NCBI GenBank assembly: GCA_038503065.1
Contig: JBCAMK010000009.1
Location: forward strand, 868,001-932,000
Direction: 5' to 3'
From: Paragyromitra xinjiangensis
Lineage: Eukaryota; Ascomycota; Pezizomycetes; Pezizales; Discinaceae
Length of the DNA: 64,000 nucleotides
Shown here: piece by piece, positions 21,935 through 31,649 of the stretch
Position numbering within the stretch: position 1 is the stretch's first letter
How the letters are laid out: every line of letters begins with the position of its first letter
Translations under genes and position numbers: made by a program
The notes under the pieces: generated by a model
The model's input: the letters and a program-made list of their open reading frames with translations, nothing else
Databases searched by the model: none
Told to the model about the DNA's origin: nothing

Positions 21935-24900
21935 ATGAGCTCTTCTCCGGCTCTTCAGAGGTCGTCAATGCCGGACCATCAGTCCCCTATTATTCCACAA
22001 CACCTCGCTACCCCTTTTACTACCAAACCTCCAAACATGCCAGACCGCTGCCCCTTCTGTCGATATTCCTACGACTACAGCTCAGCTTTGGTAACCCATA
22101 TCTTGACCAAGCGCGAGCAAGCAGAAGTTTATCATGACGAACCACTGACGGACCAAGAAGAGCCGGCAGAGGACTCCCTCGATAGAAGGAGTGATAGATC
22201 ATCAATTTACGATTCGGACAATAATTCAGATGAAGAACCAGCTACAGCCTCTGATGCTGAAGACAACGATAATGGTGCAGCCGAAGTCCTCAAAGATCAG
22301 TCAAAGCTTCACCGGATGCAGGGAGGCCGGCAGGAAGCGTGCCAGGCTTCCTAGAAGCTCAGGAAAGCTTGCTCCAATTCCCTTTATTCCCCTTCCACAC
22401 TGCTTATGACTTCCATTTAGCCAAATGGTTTATTGATACCAAAACGACGAAGACTGGCGTCGAGGAATACTTCAAAGGTCTTTACCTTGGTGCCGGCTCC
22501 TATCGGTCCGCCTACACCCTCTACAAGGTGATTGAGAACCTGCCGACGACCTTAGGAGAGCCAAGCTGGACCTTCATCGAGGAGGAGATTGATGGGGGGC
22601 CTTTTGTATTCTGTCATCGCGATCCTATGGTTTGTATACGATATTTGCTTGGCCCAAACAGCATATTCAGGGGAAATGGTCTACGCTCCGGTGAAGGAAT
22701 TCAACCCTGCCGGTGAAAGAATGTATTCAGAAATGCATACAGCTGATTGGTGGTGGGATCTCCAGGTTAGCTCCCGACCTCACAGGAGCCATCAGAGTTT
22801 GCTAATCAGTTGTAGGAAACCCTCCCCGCTGGCTCCACATTGATTCCAATTCTTTGCTCGTCGGATCAAACACATCTTACCAACTTCTCAGGCGATAAAA
22901 AGGCTTGGCCCATCTATTTGACGATAGGCCATATCAAACCCACACTTCGAAACAAACCTTCCGCAATGGCATCGTTACTGTTGGCACTGCTTCCCGTCCC
23001 GCCAAAGGTCGGCAAGTTGAAGGTCGAGGCTGCTGAAGACAAAGGTCAAGAAATCGCGCGGTCCTAGATCTTGCCATGGAAAGGACTATGTCAACCCTCC
23101 ACGAGCCGGCAACAAGCGGTGTTCAGCTTCCATGTGCTGATGGTCAGCTGCGATTCTGCTTTCCAGTAGTCTGCGGCTGGTTGGCAGACCATTTAGAGCA
23201 CGTCACCCTCCAACACCTAAAGAATAATGCTTGCCCCGTCTGCGAAATTGACGCCTCTAGTCTAGGTCAGCTTTGTACGCAGCCCTTTCCAGTACGCAAT
23301 CACGATTGCTACAAGGCGCGAGGAAAACGCTACCAAGAGACAGGGTCGATCCGGGATCTAGACCGGCTGCAGCAGAGAGGTATAAAAGCACTCATGAACA
23401 GCTTTTGGCGGCTTAGAGTCCGGCCAGAAGGCTATGGAAGCCTGACCTTTTACATACAGTCTATTTAGGTCTTTTGAAGCATATGATGGAATGGATCCAA
23501 GGCTTCCTTGGCAAATACAACCGACTCGACCAATTCGACAAAGTATGGAAGTCCATTCCTCCCTATACGGGCATCACAGTTCCCAAAAGGGCCTATCGAG
23601 AGGTGACTCAGTGGCAGGGCAAAGAGATGCGGAACCTTGGTCGATTCCTCCTAGTAGCAGTGACAGTTGCTCTGCGGAAGCCGACGACCTCTGAAAGGCC
23701 GGCATTCAAGAGAGCTCTGGACTGTATCCAAGCCTTGATCGATTTCCACCTAATGGCTCAATATCGCAGCCACACCGAACAGACTATTGACTATATGGAA
23801 GGCTATTTGAAGGACTTCCACGAGCATAAGGATATCTTCCTCGAATTCCGCAAATCAAAGGCGACGAATGCGAAAGCAAAGAGAGCCAACAAAGCCATGC
23901 AGCAAGCTCTCAGGAGGAACTGTTGACGGCCTCTCAGTACGGCGAAGAGGCGAAAGGTGGTGGTAGAAGATAGATTGGAGAGGTCGAGCAGCGCCAGGAT
24001 ATCTACCGTCAAGAATCTCACTTCAACTTCATTAAGATGCATCTATTGAGCCACTTCAGCGCACATGTCGGGCAGTTTGGTAATATTGTTGCCTACCTAC
24101 GTAGGTCGCGGCCTCACATCAAGAACAGATCAAAGTCGGTTATCGCGCCTCGAATAAGATCAATGCAACCAAGCAGATCTTAGAGCACTATTCTCGTCGA
24201 CACTTGATGGCCATGCGTATCATATCCATTCGGGAGGCGACTCGTGAGAGGCCGGCGGGTCACTCCCAAAAGATGTAAGAGATCTCCAGAGAAGGAAAGG
24301 GTTCCTTGGTGCGAGCCAGATATCAGAGCGGAAAGAAAGCCCATCTTACCTCCGGGCGTATAAGCGCCGTTTGACTCAATCACTTCGAAGATGTGATGCT
24401 GGATATTGGTGATACTCAAGGGTCTATTAGTGCAGAAGGTAGAGTCATATAACAGTACTTTGCGGGACTCCCAGAGGTTGCCAACCGACAACGTCAAATC
24501 CAAGGCTGTCAGCCACGGAGCGTTTTACACAGCTTCAGGTCCCCATGCTCAAATTCCAAGAGACCGATATCTATACCATACACCGCCTTCGATGCACGAT
24601 CAATATGCCATTTCGAGGAGGGGCTGCAAGGAATGACTGGGTTTGGGTTATGGTAGGAAACGAGACCGAATATGGTGCCTTGCGTGGGCGCTTACCTGGC
24701 CGATTGAGATGCTTGTTTAAGGCTCCGCGATCCGAGGCTCGGGACGTACCCGTCGGCTTGCGCTCGTCAAAATCTTCGATTGGATGGTGCCGGCCTCTTG
24801 GAGGCCAACAGCAAACTTAATTAGAGTTGGCCTTCGTAATGTTCGTATTCCTGGTAATGACGAGTGGGTTGTGAGTGTAGCTTCAATTACAGGGATGGCG

Positions 24901-24981
24901 CATCTAGTGCAGGATCTAGAAGAGGGCTATTGGTATGTAAATAGCAGGGTCGATCTTGAGACATTCAATGACATATACTAG
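21935..24981 (+). pseudogene. Plavaka-like transposase, frameshifted
   Basis: The protein follows the Plavaka pattern of fungal CMC-superfamily transposases. An N-terminal C2H2-like finger (CPFCRYSYD...LVTHI) leads into an acidic linker, then PLFPFHTAYDFHLAKWF. Next come HRDPMVCIRYLLG, YSGEMVYAPVKEF, MHTADWWWDLQ and, after a 50-nt intron (22766-22815, with a GCTAAT branch site), the core STLIPILCSSDQTHLTNFSGD with KAWPIYLTIGHI. A CADGQLRFCFPVVCGWLADHLE...CPVCE segment, LGLLKHMMEWIQ, HFNFIKMHLLSHF and a C-terminal YWYVNSRVDLETFNDIY complete it. At least four frame changes break the gene: about 22273-22310, 22651 (one extra C in GGCCCAAAC), 23040-23066 and about 23460, with another near 24750. 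The start ATG 21935 is the first in frame before the finger. It would cut and paste the element at its TIRs, but this copy looks inactive. Confidence 0.8.
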
Positions 24982-25010
24982 AGAGGCTGGGCTTACAGCA
25001 AGAATCCATT

Positions 25011-25328
25011 ACCGACCTACAGAGGTCGACATGAATGCTTACACAACGAAAGTCGATTCAAAGGGGTAGTCGCTGGCGGGTCAAAATGAAGGGGTTACAC
25101 AACAAAAGTCGATACAATTCACGTGGAGTCGGGAGGGGGACCTGTATATAGAACGTGGCGACGACCTCTTAGAGGTCGACATGAAGGGGAACACAACGAG
25201 TCGATTCAAGAGGGTAGTCGCTGGCGGGTCAAAATGAAGGGCTCACACAACAAAAGTCGATCCAATTCACGTGGAGTCGGAAGGTGGACCTGTACATAGA
25301 ACGTGGCGACGACCTACTAGAGGTCGTC
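25011..25328. repeat. Subterminal tandem repeat, two ~148-bp units bounded by palindromes
   Basis: Two closely similar units in direct order, each beginning with a palindrome (25011-25030, 25160-25180) and closed by a third copy (25308-25328). Each unit contains ACAACGAAAGTCGATTCAA-like, GTAGTCGCTGGCGGGTCAAA and CACGTGGAGTCGG motifs in the same order. Confidence 0.8.
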
Positions 25329-27350
25329 AATGAATAGTAATTCGGGTCGGAAAGTGTCTCCAGCACCAAGGAACAATGCCACCTGGCGGCAGGCTGCAGC
25401 AGTGGTGGTGTCCTGAAGAAGGTCAAAAGGCAAGGGGACCGTTCAGAAGGCACGGCATGGATACAGCCACTGGAAGATGACGACCTGAGAGAGGTCGTCA
25501 GGAGGTTCTTTCAGCTCGCAACGGTCTTCCAAGCGCTTTGGAAGGCCCGAAACTAATCTGGCGGAATATGGCCTTCTGGAAGACAAGAAAGTGTCGGGGC
25601 GACATTTTTTTTTTGCTGATGTAGCGACAATCCCGATCCAGTAACGATACAAGTCGACAATCAAACGATTACCTCGACGAACAAACTGAGATACCTAGGT
25701 TTCTGGATCTCACAAAATGGGACCTGGGACGCCCATTTCACAAAAAGAATCCAAGCTGCGACGATCAGGTCCCAAAGAATAATGAGCCTAGCAGCGGTAA
25801 AAGGATATCACGGAATTTCACCAGCGATATCAATAAAATTGATAAAAGCAATAATCATTCCAACACTATGCTACGGCCTAGCAGCAATCGGGATCCCGAA
25901 TACGGAAATCGAGAAACGCCTACAAGTGTTCATGAACAAAGCAATTAGAGCAGCACTGTCTCTCCCAAAATCCACTCCAATCCCGGCCCTATTATGCGAA
26001 GCAAGGATCCCAAATATAAGAACGATCGTGGACGCACAAAGAAGAAACGCCGCGATAAGGATCCTCAAACTCCCCTCCACACACATATTAAGCCAGGCAG
26101 AAAGATACAAAGCCACCGGTGGATTCATACACCGATGTATCAAGAGCCTATTCCCAATAATAGCACCAGGTGTAATATTGGAAGAAACCACCGCGGCGAA
26201 CCACACACCATGGATAGAAGCCGAGGTTAGCAAAAAAGAGAGGAAAGAAGAGGCGAAAGATCATAATATCTGGAGCCAAATAAAAGAGCAGGATCCCACG
26301 AGTATGGTGATATACACGGACGGATCGCAGATAGAAAAAGAGGAGGAAAAAAGAAACGGAGCGGCGACGGTATGGTATTGGAAAGGGGAGAGGATAAGGG
26401 AGGAGTATGAGAATTGTGGAAGATTTGTGGAGGTGGTAGATTCGGAGATATTTGCGATTCACAGAGCAATTATCAAAACAACAGACGAAAACATATCGGA
26501 CGAAATATCCCAAATCACGATATGCACCGATAATCAAGAAGCAATTAGAGCCTTTTCCATGCCGACAATACGACATCAAAACTTAGTCAAACAAGCATGC
26601 GAAAGAGCCCTTCAGGCCGGTCCTAGGTTCAAATTGAAATGGACTCCAACGCACGAACAAATCAAAGGAAACGAACGAGCGGATACCCTAGCGAAGAAAG
26701 GCGCAAGAGCTCCCCTCCCACAACAAGAGATTACATCGTTTTGCTTCCTACAAAGATGGAACAAGAGCAAAGTGTTAAGAGATTGGGAGGACAATTTCGA
26801 AAAAAGAACATCCGGAAATGCGTATTTCGGAACACCAACACTACGAAAAAATCCAGCATTACAATTACCAAGAGCAACATATTCAACTCTAGCACAACTA
26901 CGCACCGGACATGGATTCATGGAAGCGTCAAGACAAACCCATGCAATAAATGCCAATTGCGACTGCGGAAAAGCAGAAACAACATCTCATATAATCTTAG
27001 ATTGCCAGAAATGGGAACAACAAAGAACTGAATTCCTCCTTCCAATCCTAAGAACGGTAATCTTTTATAGAAGACCGAAAATAAACCTACAACATCTCCT
27101 ATTCATTTTTGAAGACGAGATAGTAAAATTTATCCAAAGCACCGATCTTCAACGAAGAATGCGATGGAGAGTACGAGGAAAAGAGAAAGATGAAGCGGTG
27201 CCAATTGAAATAATCCCTGGAAGGGAACTTCAATTACAAATTATACAAAAGCCAATGGTGGCGATAGAAAAAAGGATAGAAAAAGAGATTGCGAGGAAGG
27301 CAAGAGCGAGAGAAAGGAGGAGACAAAGGAGAGAGGTGAGGAGAGGATAG

Positions 27351-27751
27351 ATAAGAGGCAGATTGGTAGGGTGAGGTTGTTGGTTTTGGTTTTGTAATTG
27401 TTTGTTTTGTTTTGTTTGGTTGTTTGGTTTTGGTTTTGTTTTGTTTTTTGTTTGTTTTGTGTTTGTTTGTTTTATTGATAAGTATGAGGGGAAAGGAAGT
27501 TGGTAGTTATGGTAAAATGTTTACAAAGGCTGTGAAAAGCGAAGGAATGGGGTTCTAGCTGTGTTTTCTGCAGGGTTCCTTATTTTCATATAACAAGGGG
27601 AGGGCTTGCATTGTCAAGAGAGGAAAAATAGGTAGCGTTGGTTTTATTTTTAGTCAGGCTGGTACTAAACCATGCCGGAGGATGAATACCCATAAAGGGT
27701 CTATCCTTATTTTGGAAAAGTATTTTCAGAATTAAATTCATTATTAAAAAA
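27351..27751 (+). other. 3' UTR of the LINE, T/G-rich low-complexity tract
   Basis: Follows the ORF2 stop. A (TTTTG)n/(TTTG)n-rich tract spans 27376-27475, and the element ends in TTATTAAAAAA directly before the target duplication. Confidence 0.7.
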
Positions 27752-27767
27752 GTGAACATGTTTTTTC
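27752..27767. repeat. Right target-site duplication of the LINE (16 bp)
   Basis: GTGAACATGTTTTTTC, identical to 7987-8002. It directly follows the A-rich 3' end of the LINE (TTATTAAAAAA). Confidence 0.85.
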
Positions 27768-30095
27768 TGCTGGTCCAAGCTTCATGCGGATCTGTGGCGG
27801 CAGTACCGTTTTTGCCCCATTGATTCGACCGGCAAGGACTATTGAACATCACTAACTACCCTGCAAAGGAAGCTGAGAGTGCTTCATGGGCAAAGGCGGG
27901 AAAATGGCCTTGAAGCGCGTAACTCAACAAGCTTTGATTAGATATTCGCCGCCGCCATGCATGCCCTCAAGCAGCAGAGCACAGATAACGAACGTGCGGA
28001 TACGTACGTGAGTCGTTGACATTTGCAAATTGGACCGAGTCTGCATCTAGTACAAAGATCACGCGGTTGTCGGCTTAATGTGCAAACGTCACTGATTTGT
28101 GGGCAGTCGCATCGCTTGCTGCGTGTAAGCGGCTATCAACCTTGTTTATGCCAATATCTGTTTATTCTGGCATCTATGGCAGAACACAACTGGGGTTGAT
28201 AGAGAGCTGTACAGTTTTGTATGCATGCATGCATACAAGAGCGTTTCCTCGGGCCTCGCCGTATTTCAGTGATGGACCCACGTTGAAGCTATCAACTGAA
28301 TTTGCTTACTAAGGTTAGGGTATGAAGATAGTATAGGTCTCACATTACTCGCATGATGTCCCAATAACCCGCAGCACCACCTTCAAATCCCAACTCCAGC
28401 AGGTTAACGATGTGCCCTATCTGTGGTCTGTGGGAATCTAGTTTGGGCTTACCGCGAGATCACAGTCTATATCAACCGCTGGCCTTTATTTATACTTGTT
28501 GGGTGTGTCGTGTTCACCTTAACAAATATTGTGAGAGAGTTGCCCGTGGAGTTGCCACTACACCCCCCTCTTGTTCATTGGAACGAGTATAGGTGTACCA
28601 GTATAACGAAGTGGATCGGGTAGTCAGAAATTTGTAATGGCTACCTCATCATGATTGGTATTACGGGATTAAAATATTTCTGCGGGCTTCGCGTAATCAA
28701 GGTTACCTTGACGGGATACATGTCGTTGTTATCCCTGCAGTGGCGTAACGAAGCTCGTGCAGGCTGGGATGCAGGGGACACCTAACTCAATCATTTGCCA
28801 GCTTTGGTCATGATAATTGCCGCAACGATTGATAATGAGGTTTGATTAGTTCGAGTAGATATCCGAATGTTTTGCCCTTCAAAGATTGGAACACCTGTTA
28901 ACCCCAGTAGAGAGATCCTAGATATATATCCAGTAGGATTTCCCACTTGATTCCACCAGTCTAAAGGCATACGACTTACTATTCGACTGGAGTAAAACCT
29001 TCCGGCAAGCGCCGCTGCAGCATTTGTCTAGTAAAAGGGATAGCTATGCGAGTGGCTTAATTTCCTCTCTATTACCGTATTATTTAGCGAATTAGTTGGG
29101 GGCTTAAATTAAAGTGCAGAAATGAAAGCATCGAAACGAGGCATCGATCGGTCACCGTCTTCCGCTCCGTTTCGATACGCACCTCGACCTATTTGTCGAC
29201 TGATATAACGTTCGTCGCTTTGGCTTGGTGAACTTTAGCCTGGAATAAACAGCGAGTGTAGGTGGTCCTAAAACTTACCCAATGACTCCTCTTACTTTAA
29301 TTTCGATTACCCATAAGGCGACGAGCCTAATAGCTCTTTACTATGTCCAGCCAAGGATGATACTTTGATTCGCTGCTGAGCTCGCTTGCGATTGTAATTG
29401 TTTACCAGTTAGTTGTATCCTTGTCCACGCAGTGTTCCACGATCACGCAACCTCACTCGGCAGTACTTGTCGTGGATTTTGCCGCGAAGCGGCTCTCTTG
29501 GGCGAGCAAGGAGCAGGAGACAGCACGCCGTCGGCTTACCGGCGAGCAGAAATATGTAGGTCATTCACGTGGATGAGAAGGGATTGTAGGCCCCCACGCG
29601 AGACCACAATTTCAAATACTTGGCTGTTGTTGAACTGGTCCCTGGTACGCGTCTTCGAACAGGGTAGATGACCCCTCTCCCGAGGGAATGGGTCGTCTCA
29701 AGCGGATTTGCACTTTAAATTCCGTGACCAAGTCAGGTTTTGGCGCCCTAACTGGCAAAACTCGGTTTGAAGCCTCTCGCTGTCCAACGTACCCATGAAC
29801 ACGCTTCCTTCGAGGTACAAGTTCCAAACCTCAGTTAAGCGTTAATGAAGCAATAAAGCAACCATATCCTTCTGGTGCCACACTATAATAGGTGGTCGGC
29901 TATGATCGAGTTCTGGGGACAGTGGACGCACGTGAGATGTGTGACAAGGAACGACCAGGCTGATTATTATTCAGTCTGTTTCGACGGTGGAACAGGATTA
30001 ACCGTCTTTCCTTCCTACCTACATAAGGCCTTCATACCCGCCCCCTAGCTCACGAGAGGATAAGCCATAGCTACTTTCTACACCTCATCGACAAA
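27768..30095. other. 2.3-kb intergenic region, no gene recognised
   Basis: Short open frames occur (for instance near 28423-28623, with one hydrophobic segment, and 29432-29671), but none shows splice-supported extension or a family I recognise. The far end holds the promoter of the methyltransferase gene. Confidence 0.4.
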
Positions 30096-31649
30096 ATGGC
30101 CAGCAGCAATGTGCCGGAACAAGTGATCGCCGTTGACCCCAACATGGTGAGCTAACTCAAGCGAAGGGTCGAGGTGCAAAAGTCTAATATTTTTAATAGA
30201 GTGATGAGGGTGTTGGTTCTTCGAGTGCATCGTAAGTTCTTAACAAGTCTGCTAGGATTATATTATAATAACTTGGCTCGAATAGTGAATATTCTACTCA
30301 GTCGCTGGCGTCTTCGATTTTCGAGTATGACTACTTTTTTACTTACCTTTTTTTGGAAATACATGCTAAGTACGGGACAGGTATCGTTATGAGAATGGGC
30401 GTCGATACCATGCGTATGCAGATGGGTGAGATTTCGTGTTTCGAAATCATTGCTTGGGCGAATATACTAAGTTATTGATTGTAGGAAATACATGCTTCCC
30501 AATGACGAAGTATTTATCACCCCAAGCCTCACCAGCAAAGAAATTATTTTAGATTAACAAGCCCCTTCAAAACACTAGGCCGAGCAGGACCGGTAAACTC
30601 CCTACATACATCGGCGGATTTGAAGCTAGAGCAATTATTAATAATAGGAATAGATTAGATATAGTTCACCATATTTGTCTGTTGCTGCTCGGTGGCAAAC
30701 TCCACCTAGCGCCTATTGGCCCCGATCCGCAGAACATTCTTGATATTGGGACGGGAACTGGTATCTGGGCGATTGACGCTGGGGAGTGAGTTGGATTGAA
30801 ACTAAACACAAAGGGGTTTATTGTTAACGCTATTTACTCTAGGCGTTATCCGTCTGCTAAAGTCATCGGAACAGATCTAAGCCCTATCCAACCCAGTTGG
30901 TATCGAGCTCTCTTTCTATTGTTCTCGAGATCTATAAGGCTGTTATGTACTAACTAGCTGGGCTTTAGGGTTCCACCAAACGTAGAATTCCAAATTGATG
31001 ATGCCGAATCACCATGGACATGGCCGAAAAACAACTTTGATCTCATTCATATGCGACATCTGAGCGGTGCAATCAGGGATTGGCCAGAACTTCTTAAACA
31101 GGCTTTTAAGTGAGTTCTTCCAACCCCAACCCACCCCAAATGCAGAAAAGTGGACTAAAATGCATAGACACCTCAAGCCAGGCGGCTACATCGCACTCCA
31201 CGAATATGATCTTGATTTCTTCAGCGATGACGGCACATATAATAGTGAGACATATATGTGGAAATACTACAAGCTTCTAAACAAAGCAGCCACCAAAGGA
31301 GGTTAATTCACCTATTTCACTCGAAAGTAGTTTTTGTCCTCAATAACTGACAACTATAGGCCGGGAGTTTAACATGGGGCCAAAGATAGGACCTATGCTC
31401 GAAGATATAGGGTTCGGGGATATACACTATAAAATAATAAAGTGTCCCTTCGGCACCTGGCCGGCTGATAAGAAACAGAAAGAGATTGGAGCATTTTTTC
31501 TGCTGACGGCAGAAAATGCATTTGAGGCTTTTGGGCTGGCGTTGTTGACACGGGAGCTGGGAATGCCTGCTGATGATGTTAATGCGTTGATTGAAAAAGT
31601 TAAGAGGGATGCGAAAAGTAGAAGGATTCATTGCTATGCTAAGCAGTAA
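30096..31649 (+). CDS. LaeA-like SAM-dependent methyltransferase, 11 exons
   Basis: Exons 30096-30146, 30200-30231, 30286-30324, 30381-30425, 30485-30509, 30579-30592, 30648-30785, 30843-30899, 30969-31109, 31168-31301 and 31360-31649 sum to 966 nt (321 aa), the usual size for LaeA-like class I methyltransferases. The N-terminus has the family's YRYENGRRYHAYADGKYMLPNDE motif split over exons. Next come RLDIVHH and GGKLHLAPI, the SAM-binding ILDIGTGTGIWAID (motif I), VIGTDLSPIQPSW, then FDLIHMRHLSG and LKPGGYIALHEYDLDF. LaeA itself regulates secondary metabolism in the velvet complex, but many paralogues exist and this one's substrate is unknown. Exon 6 is only 14 nt (encoding AEQDR with its neighbour). 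No biosynthetic gene cluster is visible around it. Confidence 0.85.

Larger units (their letters stand above)
14831..25499. repeat. Dispersed ~20-bp palindrome family within insertion 2
   Basis: Imperfect palindromes of the form (G)(M)CG(R)CCTC, a 3-6 base loop, GAGGTCG(K)C recur across the element. Clear copies are at 14831-14850, 15619-15638, 15871-15892, 16565-16584, 16972-16993, 17469-17488, 17659-17682, 17836-17853, 18439-18459, 18605-18626, 21277-21297, 21688-21708, 22773-22792, 23680-23703, 24789-24806, 25011-25030, 25160-25180, 25308-25328 and 25479-25499. Degenerate or half copies are near 14935, 15212, 15351, 17213, 21166, 22329, 22542, 23922 and 24247. They fall in subterminal DNA, predicted introns and coding exons alike. 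I saw none in the LINE or the host flanks by eye. Binding sites for the element's own proteins, as with the subterminal repeats of CACTA elements, are the simplest reading. Confidence 0.75.
14716..25621 (+). mobile_element. Insertion 2: 10.9-kb Plavaka/CMC-like DNA transposon in LINE ORF2
   Basis: Left end CATCAGC, six A, TTGAAATGTCGCC; right end GGCGACA, ten T, GCTGATG. It is flanked by TA on both sides (14714-14715 and 25622-25623), and excision with one TA restores ORF2 (CTG TTT A|GC GAC AAT). It carries two genes facing away from a shared upstream region at 21397-21934: a transposase with Plavaka-family motifs on the plus strand (21935-24981) and an accessory gene on the minus strand (21396 to about 15230). 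Subterminal regions contain half-sites and full copies of a GACCTC-loop-GAGGTC palindrome, also scattered through the interior, and a 148-bp tandem repeat near the right end. Both genes are now damaged, the accessory one by insertion 3. Assignment to the CMC superfamily rests on the transposase; CATCAG termini with a 2-bp TN duplication may mark a distinct subfamily. Confidence 0.85.
12552..27350 (+). pseudogene. LINE ORF2: endonuclease-reverse transcriptase-RNase H, split and with one stop
   Basis: Coding pieces are 12552-14715 and 25624-27350, 1297 codons in one frame when joined. The first 220 residues are an APE-type endonuclease with QEPP (Glu42), GDFNAHH (134-140) and SDH (215-217). The reverse transcriptase follows, with the catalytic YVDD box at 14565-14576 and the RGVPQGSPLSP block just before it. 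The second piece continues with LRYLGFWIS, the thumb region, then RNase H with YTDGS, DSEIF, TDNQEAI and NERADTLAKKG supplying the DEDD residues. It ends with a zinc motif (CDCG...HIILDC) and a basic tail. A TGA at 13344-13346 (codon 265) lies between endonuclease and RT and is the only in-frame stop I found. The 10.9-kb insertion falls right after the YVDD region. Confidence 0.85.
8003..27751 (+). mobile_element. Tad1-like LINE retrotransposon, interrupted by two DNA transposons
   Basis: The element has the architecture of the Tad1 clade: a gag-like ORF1 with zinc knuckles, then ORF2 with an APE endonuclease, reverse transcriptase, RNase H and a C-terminal Cys/His motif. It is bounded by identical 16-bp direct repeats and ends in an A-rich tail. 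Subtracting the two insertions (10348-12452 and 14716-25621, plus one 2-bp duplication each) leaves about 6.7 kb, a normal full length. With the insertions removed, both ORFs read through and only one in-frame stop is seen (13344-13346). A 131-bp leader precedes ORF1. A T/G-rich 3' UTR follows ORF2. The T-rich target (TGTTTTTTC) fits nicking by an APE-type endonuclease. Confidence 0.9.

Noticed and set aside
22268..22312. Intron to explain the first frame change in the transposase
   Set aside because: No GT-AG pair of reasonable length fits while keeping the conserved residues; a frameshift is simpler, although unproven.
14700..25640. CRISPR-like array suggested by regularly recurring palindromes
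   Set aside because: Eukaryotic nuclear DNA, irregular spacing, imperfect repeats and no cas genes.
28097..29827. Several 60-80 codon frames in the gene-poor region
   Set aside because: No conserved motif or splice-supported extension.
30096..31649. Secondary metabolite cluster around the LaeA-like gene
   Set aside because: No polyketide synthase, NRPS, terpene or tailoring genes nearby; neighbours are empty DNA and cwh43.
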